Shown: one piece after another, positions 1-6,129 of the stretch | Position numbering within the stretch: position 1 is the stretch's first letter | How the letters are laid out: the number at the start of each line of letters is the position of its first letter | Origin: an uncultured Eubacteriales bacterium | Lineage (GTDB): Bacteria; Bacillota; Clostridia; Peptostreptococcales; Anaerovoracaceae | Length of the DNA: 7,361 nucleotides | Direction of reading: 5' to 3' | Assembly (NCBI GenBank): GCA_902797405.1 | Contig: CADBSP010000227.1 | Coordinates: 1 to 7,361, forward strand | Translations under genes and position numbers: made by a program | The notes under the pieces: model-generated | What the model was told of the DNA's origin: nothing | The model's database searches: none | What the model saw: the letters and a program-made list of their open reading frames with translations, nothing else

Positions 1-456
1 GACTTAATGACATTTATACCTTTTGGAGTTGCTATAGACGAATTCCAACATATTTGTTATGAACATCCGGAACTAACGCCAAGAGAAAGAAGCATGGAGT
101 GGAGGAAGCTCGAAGAAAAATACATGCCCTGGCGAAAATACGACGATGATGAGTTCATGAAAAGAGGAGGATATTGGTATCACAAACATCATATATTCCT
201 CTATCCTCTGTACTATATAGAGTATCCACTGGCAACTGTAAACTCCATGGAAATGAATAGGAGATACGTAGAGCATCCGGGTGTTGCTTGGAGAGAGTAC
301 CTGGAACTCACAGATGTTGGTGGTAGCATGAGCTATTTAGACACTCTCAAGATTGCTAACATTACACCTGCATTCGAAGATGGAGCTGTGGCAAAGTCCA
401 TAGCATACGCTAAGAGTGTTTTGGAAGACTATATTAAAGACGGTAATGAAATATAA
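1..456 (+). CDS. M3-family oligoendopeptidase, C-terminal fragment
   Basis: This reading frame is open from the first base and ends at TAA 454-456, so only about the last 151 residues of the protein are here. An internal Met at base 7 is not a credible start, because the conserved family sequence already runs through it. The visible part matches the C-terminal half of the helical M3 metallopeptidase domain: a VDEF-like stretch (AIDEFQH), then GGYW followed by HHIF and the tyrosine-rich YYIEY. In the family these tyrosine and histidine residues line the substrate cleft. The ending, with a WREYLEL-type segment and a GG turn, resembles the non-PepF M3 subgroup (about 560-600 residues) more than classical PepF. 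The zinc-binding HExxH motif must lie upstream of the window. Expected role: cytosolic zinc endopeptidase cleaving short peptides. The next gene starts 12 bases after the stop, which suggests co-transcription. Family assignment is firm; the exact subgroup is less so. Confidence 0.9.
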   Translation, partial: DLMTFIPFGVAIDEFQHICYEHPELTPRERSMEWRKLEEKYMPWRKYDDDEFMKRGGYWYHKHHIFLYPLYYIEYPLATVNSMEMNRRYVEHPGVAWREYLELTDVGGSMSYLDTLKIANITPAFEDGAVAKSIAYAKSVLEDYIKDGNEI

Positions 457-468
457 GACTAATAGACT

Positions 469-1434
469 ATGAGTAGAATTGCGGTTTTAACTAGCGGAGG
501 GGATTCTCCGGGAATGAATGCGGCTATAAGGGCTGTTGTAAGATATGGAATCGAAAGAGGCTTCGATGTTTATGGCATAGAGCGTGGTTACGAAGGCCTG
601 ATTGATGGCGCGTTCTATCAAATGAATAGAAGGTCTGTTGGTGACATACTTCAACGAGGCGGAACGATTCTAAAGACTGCCAGAAGTGAGAAGTTTAAGA
701 CGCTCGAGGGACGGACTAAGGCGGCTCAGAACCTGGAAACATTCCAGATAGAAGCCTTGGTTGTAATAGGTGGCGAGGGTTCTATGACAGGAGCCCTGGA
801 GTTATCCAATGAACATGGAGTAAACGTAATCTGTATTCCCGGAACAATCGATAACGATCTGGCATATACTGATACCACCATCGGCTTTGATACTGCGGTT
901 AATACAGTACTGGATGCTATAACCAGAATAAGAGATACATCTAGTTCCCACGACAGAACCACGATTATAGAAGTTATGGGACGTCATAGCGGGGATATCG
1001 CTCTTTATTCCGGTCTAGCCGGTGGAGCCGAGTTTGTTTTGGTCCCGGAGGTTAGTGAGAACTTCAACGATCTTTGTCAGAGAGTAATAGAGAGCAAAAA
1101 CAGTCGTAGACAGCATAGCGTGATTGTAAAGGCAGAGGGCTATCCCATGGATTCCGTCCAACTTACTCATAAGTTGGCGGAACGTACGGGTAGAGAGGTG
1201 AGGCTGGTTGTTTTATCGTATCTCCAGAGAGGTGGATCACCTTCATTTAGCGATAGAATGCTTGCAACCGAATGCGGAGTTAAAGCAATACAACTGATAG
1301 AGGAGGGACTTTTTAACAAAGCGATAGGTACCGTGGGTGGAAACATTGTTGCATTTGATTTGGAAGAAGCGCTCCTGGTGGAACCGGAATTCAACCAAGG
1401 CATCTATGAAGCAGTAGGAATCTTAAGTAAATAA
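469..1434 (+). CDS. pfkA: 6-phosphofructokinase, ATP-type, with variant active site
   Basis: A complete 321-residue protein of normal length for bacterial PfkA. It phosphorylates fructose 6-phosphate to fructose 1,6-bisphosphate in glycolysis, in the cytosol. Motifs in order are TSGGDSPGMN (8-17) for nucleotide binding, Arg21 and Arg25 and Arg54 (effector-site arginines in E. coli PfkA), TAR (70-72), GGEGS (101-105), PGTIDND (124-130) with the catalytic Asp128, DTSSSHDR (156-163), MGR (170-172), AEG (222-224) and LQRGGSP (252-258). Gly in PGT and Gly104 are the residues typical of ATP rather than pyrophosphate enzymes. Two positions are odd: the normally invariant Asp of GGDGS, which helps hold Mg-ATP, is Glu103 (GAG at 775-777), and the fructose-6-phosphate-binding His before LQRGG (E. 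coli His249) is Tyr251. It may therefore be a divergent paralogue with altered kinetics. The start is fixed by the conserved N-terminus and an in-frame stop at 463-465, yet no Shine-Dalgarno sequence is evident. Confidence 0.93.
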   Translation: MSRIAVLTSGGDSPGMNAAIRAVVRYGIERGFDVYGIERGYEGLIDGAFYQMNRRSVGDILQRGGTILKTARSEKFKTLEGRTKAAQNLETFQIEALVVIGGEGSMTGALELSNEHGVNVICIPGTIDNDLAYTDTTIGFDTAVNTVLDAITRIRDTSSSHDRTTIIEVMGRHSGDIALYSGLAGGAEFVLVPEVSENFNDLCQRVIESKNSRRQHSVIVKAEGYPMDSVQLTHKLAERTGREVRLVVLSYLQRGGSPSFSDRMLATECGVKAIQLIEEGLFNKAIGTVGGNIVAFDLEEALLVEPEFNQGIYEAVGILSK

Positions 1435-1454
1435 AGAGAGTAGGGCAGAAAGCG

Positions 1455-2924
1455 ATGAGAAAAGCTAAGTCATTTATTACCAAACTAAAAGAAGAGTTTT
1501 TTCACTCAACAGAAACACTTTGGCAAAACGAGATTCAGGCGAATCTATTCGTTGCAAGAATTCTCATATATACGTCAGTTTTAGCATTGATAATAATTGT
1601 ATTAAATGCGCTCGGTGTTTTTTCATTAAGCAACTCCGGACTAACTCGCTATTTAGGATTTGCAATTGTTGAAATGCTAATCCCGGCTGGAATATGCTTC
1701 CGCTTAAAGGGAGAGAAGCCTTGGCTAAAAGTTGTTCTCATGCTTGCGTATGTCATAGTGCTTGCGAGGCTGCATATGGTACTTGGCCACAATATCGTTC
1801 TTTGCCTGATATTCCCGGTTGCATTATCTGTAAGGTACTATTCCAGGCCGCTTACGGGCTTTGTTGCAGGAGCAACTATTATTACATATCTGATTGCCAG
1901 TTATTATGGTATTACACATCAGATAACCAGAGTAGACCTTAATATGCTCGAGCTTCCTGCAGGTACAATTCTTAGTTTCCCGGAAGCTGCTGATTTACGA
2001 ACCGCCATTGACCCCTCCATAATCGATTACAACCAGTTATTCTGGCATTTTTTTCAACACAGTTTTATCCCGAAGTTTTTCCTCTTTACCATTATAGCCA
2101 TGATATGTACATTGATTGCAGAGCGTGGTAGGATGGCTATCTTTGCTCAGAAAGCAGAGACCGAGAAGACACAGAGATTGGCTACCGAACTCAATTTGGC
2201 CAGCGACATACAAACCAATGTACTGCCAAACATATTCCCCGTTTTTCCTGACCGTAAGGAATTCACCCTCCATGCATCCATGACTCCTGCCAAGGAGGTA
2301 GGCGGTGACTTCTATGACTTCTTCTTTATCGACGATGATCATATAGCATTGGTTATGGCTGATGTGTCGGGTAAAGGAATCCCGGCAGCGCTTTTTATGA
2401 TGGTAGCTCGTACGCTAATAAAGAATCGCACGCTTATGGGAGGTACGCCTTCTGAAATCCTTTACGATGTAAACAATCAGCTGTGTGAGGGAAACGTCGC
2501 AGAGCTATTTGTTACGGTATGGCTTGGCATCCTGGAAGTGTCCACAGGTAAAGGTTTAGCTGCCAACGCCGGTCACGAGCACCCCGTTATCCGAACCAAC
2601 AATGATGAGTTTAAGCTTGTTGTATATAAGCATTCTCCTGCGGTAGCAGCAATGGAAGGAATGATTTTTAAGGAACACGAATTCCAATTGAACCCCGGCG
2701 ACACCTTGTTTGTTTATACGGACGGTGTTGCTGAGGCTACAGATTCCAATAACGAACTTTTTGGTACTGATCGTATGTTGGAAGCCTTGAACAAAGATTC
2801 CGATGCAATGCCTGAACAGCTGCTTAAAAATGTAGTTGAAGGTATTGATGAATTCATAAAGGGGGCTGAGCAATTCGATGATTTGACGATGCTATCGTTA
2901 AAGTATTTCGGACCGCAAGCATAG
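1455..2924 (+). CDS. Membrane-bound PP2C/SpoIIE-type serine phosphatase (RsbU-like)
   Basis: A 489-residue protein with a membrane sensor half and a cytosolic phosphatase half. Six hydrophobic helices fall near residues 33-53, 66-83, 91-110, 112-126, 133-151 and 204-222. Positive charges in the N-terminus and in the loops near 84-92 and 127-132 place these inside, which makes residues 152-203 an outside loop of about 50 residues, a plausible sensor. Residues 222-262 form a linker helix ending in ELNLASDIQTNVLP, the hallmark of RsbU-type phosphatases. The catalytic domain (about 265-485) has the metal-binding acidic residues in GGDFYD (283-288), MADVSGKG (301-308), YTDG (421-424) and FDD (474-476), so it should be active. 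Known members dephosphorylate a STAS anti-anti-sigma factor or a similar serine phosphoprotein to release a sigma factor or other output. No STAS or anti-sigma gene is in the window, so the target is unknown. The start has AGGG at 1442-1445, 9 bases upstream. Confidence 0.93.
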   Translation: MRKAKSFITKLKEEFFHSTETLWQNEIQANLFVARILIYTSVLALIIIVLNALGVFSLSNSGLTRYLGFAIVEMLIPAGICFRLKGEKPWLKVVLMLAYVIVLARLHMVLGHNIVLCLIFPVALSVRYYSRPLTGFVAGATIITYLIASYYGITHQITRVDLNMLELPAGTILSFPEAADLRTAIDPSIIDYNQLFWHFFQHSFIPKFFLFTIIAMICTLIAERGRMAIFAQKAETEKTQRLATELNLASDIQTNVLPNIFPVFPDRKEFTLHASMTPAKEVGGDFYDFFFIDDDHIALVMADVSGKGIPAALFMMVARTLIKNRTLMGGTPSEILYDVNNQLCEGNVAELFVTVWLGILEVSTGKGLAANAGHEHPVIRTNNDEFKLVVYKHSPAVAAMEGMIFKEHEFQLNPGDTLFVYTDGVAEATDSNNELFGTDRMLEALNKDSDAMPEQLLKNVVEGIDEFIKGAEQFDDLTMLSLKYFGPQA

Positions 2925-2939
2925 ACATTTTAGAAATGT
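2925..2939. repeat. Small inverted repeat just after the phosphatase stop
   Basis: ACATTT (2925-2930) and AAATGT (2934-2939) are a perfect 6-base inverted repeat around a 3-base loop, starting right after stop codon TAG 2922-2924. The stem is AT-rich and no T run follows, so it is too weak for a rho-independent terminator. It might be an RNA-processing site or chance. Confidence 0.3.
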
Positions 2940-2977
2940 GAGATTAAGAAATAACAAAGGAACGATGATAAGATATT

Positions 2978-3730
2978 ATGGAACAATTTTGGGAATATAG
3001 ATATCCGGATAGCGAAAATGTCTTTGAGCTTTTCTCGACACCTCATTTAGTATGGCTAGCAGTACTTGCAAGTTTTATAATTCTTTACACCCTCGTTTAC
3101 AATAAGGGTAGTGAAAAAACGAAGGATAATATGAGAAAGGGTCTGGGACTTTTTCTAATACTGTATGAACTTGCTAAACAGACTGTAAACTCATTCGTGG
3201 GAGTACCTGATGGTTTTTATTTGCCACTAGAGATATGCAGTATGGCAGAATTTACAATAATCATTGACGCACTTTGGCCCAAGTGTCGCATATCCAAGCA
3301 GATGCTGGCATTCGCTTTTTTACCTGCAGCTTTCATGGCTCTCATGATGCCTACCGTAACAGTATATGAACCTATTAGCTTTTATGCAATTCATCAATTT
3401 GTAATGCATGCATGTATCGTTGCATACGTAGTTGCACTTTATACATCAGGAGAAATAAAACCGAGGTATATTGGGATTTGGCTTTCAATACTGGCCCTAA
3501 ATTTCATTATTATCCCGGTGTATTATATAAACATTATTACCAACAGGGATTATATGTACTTGGTACATCCTGCAGGAAACCCGGTGTTGGAAGTGGTGTG
3601 GAACCTTTTCGGAGGAAAGAGTGGCATATTGTATGTCATCGGATTGGAAGTATTGGTAGTCATCGTTATGCACATCATGTACGGTATTTTTAGACTCCTT
3701 GGAAGGTTTAGTCGAGGTAAAAGTTCTTGA
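2978..3730 (+). CDS. YwaF/TMEM164-like (TIGR02206-type) seven-helix membrane protein
   Basis: A 250-residue integral membrane protein with about seven helices (near 24-41, 55-70, 80-99, 108-127, 136-155, 164-185, 216-240). Positive loops at 42-54, 101-107 and 159-163 and a basic C-tail suggest an outside N-terminus and inside C-terminus. Family marks are FSTPHLVWL (19-27), LPLEIC (82-87; LPLHLC in many relatives), HQFVMH (139-144) and RDYMYL (190-195), which together fit the TIGR02206/YwaF family related to animal TMEM164. The bacterial role is not established. From memory, human TMEM164 has been reported as a cysteine-dependent acyltransferase acting on ether phospholipids. Cys87 with His139 or His144 would be the matching candidates here, which is inference. 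Family usage has His before the Cys motif (LPLHLC), whereas this protein has Glu85. An in-frame TAA at 2969-2971 leaves the ATG at 2978 as the start; the nearest SD-like AAAGGA (2956-2961) is 16 bases away, unusually far. Confidence 0.82.
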   Translation: MEQFWEYRYPDSENVFELFSTPHLVWLAVLASFIILYTLVYNKGSEKTKDNMRKGLGLFLILYELAKQTVNSFVGVPDGFYLPLEICSMAEFTIIIDALWPKCRISKQMLAFAFLPAAFMALMMPTVTVYEPISFYAIHQFVMHACIVAYVVALYTSGEIKPRYIGIWLSILALNFIIIPVYYINIITNRDYMYLVHPAGNPVLEVVWNLFGGKSGILYVIGLEVLVVIVMHIMYGIFRLLGRFSRGKSS

Positions 3731-3739
3731 TGATTCAAG
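3726..3739. repeat. Small inverted repeat at the end of the YwaF-like gene
   Basis: CTTGA (3726-3730, overlapping the stop) and TCAAG (3735-3739) form a 5-base stem with a 4-base loop. No T run follows. It is too short to be called a terminator and may be chance. Confidence 0.2.
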
Positions 3740-3771
3740 CTTCAGACCTGTTATCAGGAATGAGGTTCATT

Positions 3772-3778
3772 AAAAGGA
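3772..3778 (+). promoter_or_regulatory. Ribosome binding site of the AIG1/Pr6Pr-like gene
   Basis: AAAAGGA ends 9 bases before ATG 3788. It favours this start over the internal Met21 codon at 3848, which would cut into the first membrane helix. Confidence 0.7.
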
Positions 3779-3787
3779 TGACAGACT

Positions 3788-4705
3788 ATGGTTTCAAAGA
3801 ATAGCTCCAGACAATACTTGGTGAACACTCACAAGTGGAGGAGCATAATGGCTCTCATCGCTTGTGTTGTTACTTTAACATGCTCTGTTGTTGCAATAGC
3901 CTCGGGTATGGTTAGGTATATGGAGAGTGGTCATGACGTTCGTGCACTATTTCGGTATTTTACAACTATTTCAAATATCATAATTGCTTTAGCCAGTAGT
4001 TTCATCATACCATTTGCCATAAATGGGATCCGAAAAAAACGTTTTACAATTCCAAAATGGCTTTCAATGGTACATTTCTCGGGCACCGTCTGCACCACCA
4101 TAGTTATTATTTTTGCTTTGGTCTTAATACTGCCATACGATAGAAAATTTGCTATTGAAAATCAGAATTTTTTTCTTCATATTGTGAGCCCGATAGCAAT
4201 CCTTGTTTCGTATTTTATGGTGGAATCTAAATATGTGTACACTTTAAAGGATAAACTCCTTTGTTTAATTCCATTTTTCATATATTCCATCGTTTATTTG
4301 ATTATGGTTGTGCTTATAGGAAAAGAGAATGGTGGTTGGAAAGATCTCTATATGCTCAATACATTTGCACCATTTTATATTACGACACCTATAGGATATC
4401 TATTTGCTTTTTTGGTGACTTTGATATTGAAGAAAGCATCGGATATTCTGAACAATAGAAGGGATGAAAAATTGTTTGAATCCTGGAATAAAGATGCTAA
4501 TCCGGTGGAAGTGAAAATAGAAGTCTATGGACTGGGTCGCTTCTATGGACTTAGCTGTGATAATAACGATTTAAGCGTTCCACAGGATACAATAGAGAGT
4601 TTAGCGACTCGTTATTCAATTCCGGAAGACGAGCTATTCAACGCCTTCGTCAAAGGTTTAAGGCACGGGATAAAAGAGAAGGAAGCCAGGAAAAAGGGAG
4701 CTTGA
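3788..4705 (+). CDS. AIG1/Pr6Pr-like six-helix membrane protein with soluble C-terminal tail
   Basis: A 305-residue protein with six predicted helices near 17-40, 56-78, 93-115, 127-146, 156-178 and 194-215. The stretch FRYFTTISN (55-63) in helix 2 and FLHIVSPIAIL (129-139) in helix 4 match the pattern of Pr6Pr / FAR-17a-AIG1-like proteins. In human AIG1 and ADTRP a membrane Thr and a His form the active site of hydrolases that cut fatty-acid esters of hydroxy fatty acids; the counterparts here would be Thr59 or Thr60 and His131. Activity in this protein is inference. After helix 6 a charged region (about 216-305) forms a cytosolic tail, including a segment around 240-290 with a helix-turn-helix-like look (ESLATRYSIPEDEL), which is not part of the core family. 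The start is supported by AAAAGGA at 3772-3778, 9 bases upstream. The stop TGA is directly followed by the ATG of the acyltransferase gene, implying coupled translation. Confidence 0.75.
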   Translation: MVSKNSSRQYLVNTHKWRSIMALIACVVTLTCSVVAIASGMVRYMESGHDVRALFRYFTTISNIIIALASSFIIPFAINGIRKKRFTIPKWLSMVHFSGTVCTTIVIIFALVLILPYDRKFAIENQNFFLHIVSPIAILVSYFMVESKYVYTLKDKLLCLIPFFIYSIVYLIMVVLIGKENGGWKDLYMLNTFAPFYITTPIGYLFAFLVTLILKKASDILNNRRDEKLFESWNKDANPVEVKIEVYGLGRFYGLSCDNNDLSVPQDTIESLATRYSIPEDELFNAFVKGLRHGIKEKEARKKGA

Positions 4706-4708
4706 ATG
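4695..4708 (+). promoter_or_regulatory. Ribosome site and stop-start junction (TGA directly followed by ATG)
   Basis: AGGGAG (4695-4700) sits within the last codons of the AIG1/Pr6Pr-like gene, 5 bases before ATG 4706. The stop TGA (4703-4705) is immediately followed by this ATG, with no gap. Such junctions normally give coupled translation, so the membrane protein and the acyltransferase are probably made in fixed proportion. Confidence 0.75.
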
Positions 4709-6061
4709 AAGATAAAAGTAATAGAAAAACCATATGAAGAAGTGATGGCGATGAAGCCGTTTAAGAATAGGAGACCCGAGAGGCAAGGTGTGTTTTGGAG
4801 GTGGCTTTTAAAGACCTTATCAGCACCCGAGCTTAAGAAGGTCTCTTTTCATGTTGAAAAGAATGGGATGGAGAAACTCGGGAAGGATGAGCCTGCGCTC
4901 TATCTTATGAATCATAGTAGCTTTATCGATTTAAAGATTGCTTCAACGGTGATTTATCCTAGACCATTTCATATAGTATGCACATTGGATGGGTTCGTCG
5001 GAAAAGAGAATTTACTTAGGAAGATTGGCTGCATTCCAACCAGGAAGTTTATGACGGATACGGCTCTCGTCCGGGATATGGTACATACGGTAAAGAACCT
5101 AAAGGAATCGATTTTGCTCTATCCCGAGGCGAGCTATACTTTTGATGGAACTGCAACTCCGCTGCCTGAGAGTATTGGAAAAGCCGTTAAAATGCTCGGT
5201 GTTCCTGTAATTATGATAAGAACCTACGGTGCATTCCTTAGGGACCCATTATATAACAATCTCCAAATTAGAGATGTAAAAGTGACAGCGGACATGGAAT
5301 ACGTTCTTTCATCAGAGGAAGTTAAAGAAAAGAGCGTCGAAGATATAAACGCAATCATCGGAAAGCGATTTGAATTCGACAATTTCAGAATCCAGAAGGA
5401 GCAGGGAATTAAAGTTACAGAGCCTTTCCGCGCAGACCACCTGGATAGGGTTTTATATAAATGCCCTCACTGTATGACCGAAGGAAGGATGAAGGGAGAG
5501 GGGATTAAACTCACCTGCATGTCGTGCGGAAATGTATATGAGATGACTGAGCTTGGCGAGATGAAGACCGTAGAGCCAGCTGATATGAAGGTGCTAGGGC
5601 CAGGTGAAGGGAATGCTGTGGAAGAAAGGCTTATAGATAAGGATGCTGCGAAAGGAGAAAGCAGTCTGGAATTCACGCATATCCCCGACTGGTACGCTTG
5701 GGAGCGAAGTGAGGTTAGACGTGAAATAGAAGAGGGGATCTATGAAATGACCTTGGATGTAGATATCTATGCGCTGGTAAACACGGATGCGGTGTATAAG
5801 ATTGGTGAGGGTACACTAACTCATAATATAGAGGGCTTCCATCTAACAGGATGTAATGGTAAACTTGATTATACTCAATCGCCGGAGGAGTCATATAGTC
5901 TGTACTCGGATTATTACTGGTATGAGATTGGTGATATGATTTCCATCGGTACTCCGAGGATTCAATACTACTGTTTTCCGAAGGTACCTGCGAATGTAGC
6001 AAAGGCAAGGCTCGCAGCCGAGGAATTATGGAAAATAAGCTCCAATAAAGGAAAGGAGTAA
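4706..6061 (+). CDS. PlsC/LPLAT-superfamily acyltransferase with zinc ribbon and C-terminal PH-like domain
   Basis: A 451-residue protein, far longer than a typical 200-250 residue bacterial PlsC. The N-terminal half (about 40-235) is a lysophospholipid-acyltransferase domain: NHSSFID (69-75) carries the HX4D catalytic pair His70 and Asp75, and YPEASYTFDG (139-148) occupies the place of the PEGTR acceptor motif, with Glu141 kept but the Gly-Thr-Arg changed. No transmembrane helix is evident; the region around 27-48 is basic and amphipathic and could touch the membrane. A zinc ribbon follows, with Cys253, Cys256, Cys271 and Cys274. The C-terminal part (about 323-441) is rich in beta-like segments and aromatics and recalls a PH/GRAM-like fold, suggesting lipid or protein binding; this is inference. 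The likely reaction is transfer of an acyl chain to a lysophospholipid or another lipid hydroxyl. AGGGAG at 4695-4700 serves as ribosome site inside the previous gene, whose stop abuts this start. Confidence 0.85.
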   Translation: MKIKVIEKPYEEVMAMKPFKNRRPERQGVFWRWLLKTLSAPELKKVSFHVEKNGMEKLGKDEPALYLMNHSSFIDLKIASTVIYPRPFHIVCTLDGFVGKENLLRKIGCIPTRKFMTDTALVRDMVHTVKNLKESILLYPEASYTFDGTATPLPESIGKAVKMLGVPVIMIRTYGAFLRDPLYNNLQIRDVKVTADMEYVLSSEEVKEKSVEDINAIIGKRFEFDNFRIQKEQGIKVTEPFRADHLDRVLYKCPHCMTEGRMKGEGIKLTCMSCGNVYEMTELGEMKTVEPADMKVLGPGEGNAVEERLIDKDAAKGESSLEFTHIPDWYAWERSEVRREIEEGIYEMTLDVDIYALVNTDAVYKIGEGTLTHNIEGFHLTGCNGKLDYTQSPEESYSLYSDYYWYEIGDMISIGTPRIQYYCFPKVPANVAKARLAAEELWKISSNKGKE

Positions 6062-6112
6062 TTATCATAATCGGACAAGGTTAATAAAGAGAAGCTGTAA
6101 AAAGGACAGCAC

Positions 6113-6121
6113 GAGGAGAGG
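6113..6121 (+). promoter_or_regulatory. Strong ribosome binding site of the GT4 gene
   Basis: GAGGAGAGG lies 8 bases before ATG 6130. It is the best Shine-Dalgarno match in the window and decides the start, which leaves the enzyme with a 38-residue polar N-terminal extension. The next in-frame ATG is at codon 74, inside the conserved core, so it cannot be the true start. Confidence 0.85.
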
Positions 6122-6129
6122 CAAAAGTA

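Noticed and set aside
769..783. Pyrophosphate-dependent phosphofructokinase
   Set aside because: PPi enzymes carry Asp at the position after the GGD aspartate and Lys in PKTIDND; this protein has Gly104 and PGTIDND, the ATP-type residues.
2925..2977. Terminator after the phosphatase gene
   Set aside because: The 6-base AT-rich hairpin is not followed by a T run and the next gene follows closely.
3412..3693. Alternative + frame inside the YwaF-like gene
   Set aside because: The annotated frame keeps family motifs and membrane helices through the same stretch; the alternative has none and no ribosome site.
3731..3787. Promoter or terminator in the gap before the AIG1/Pr6Pr-like gene
   Set aside because: Only short inverted matches (such as CCTG-TTAT-CAGG) are present, with no T run and no convincing -35/-10 pair.
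6062..6129. Internal promoter before the GT4 gene
   Set aside because: The gap is AT-rich, as expected, but no -35 box with proper spacing to a -10 box is visible; only the ribosome site is convincing.
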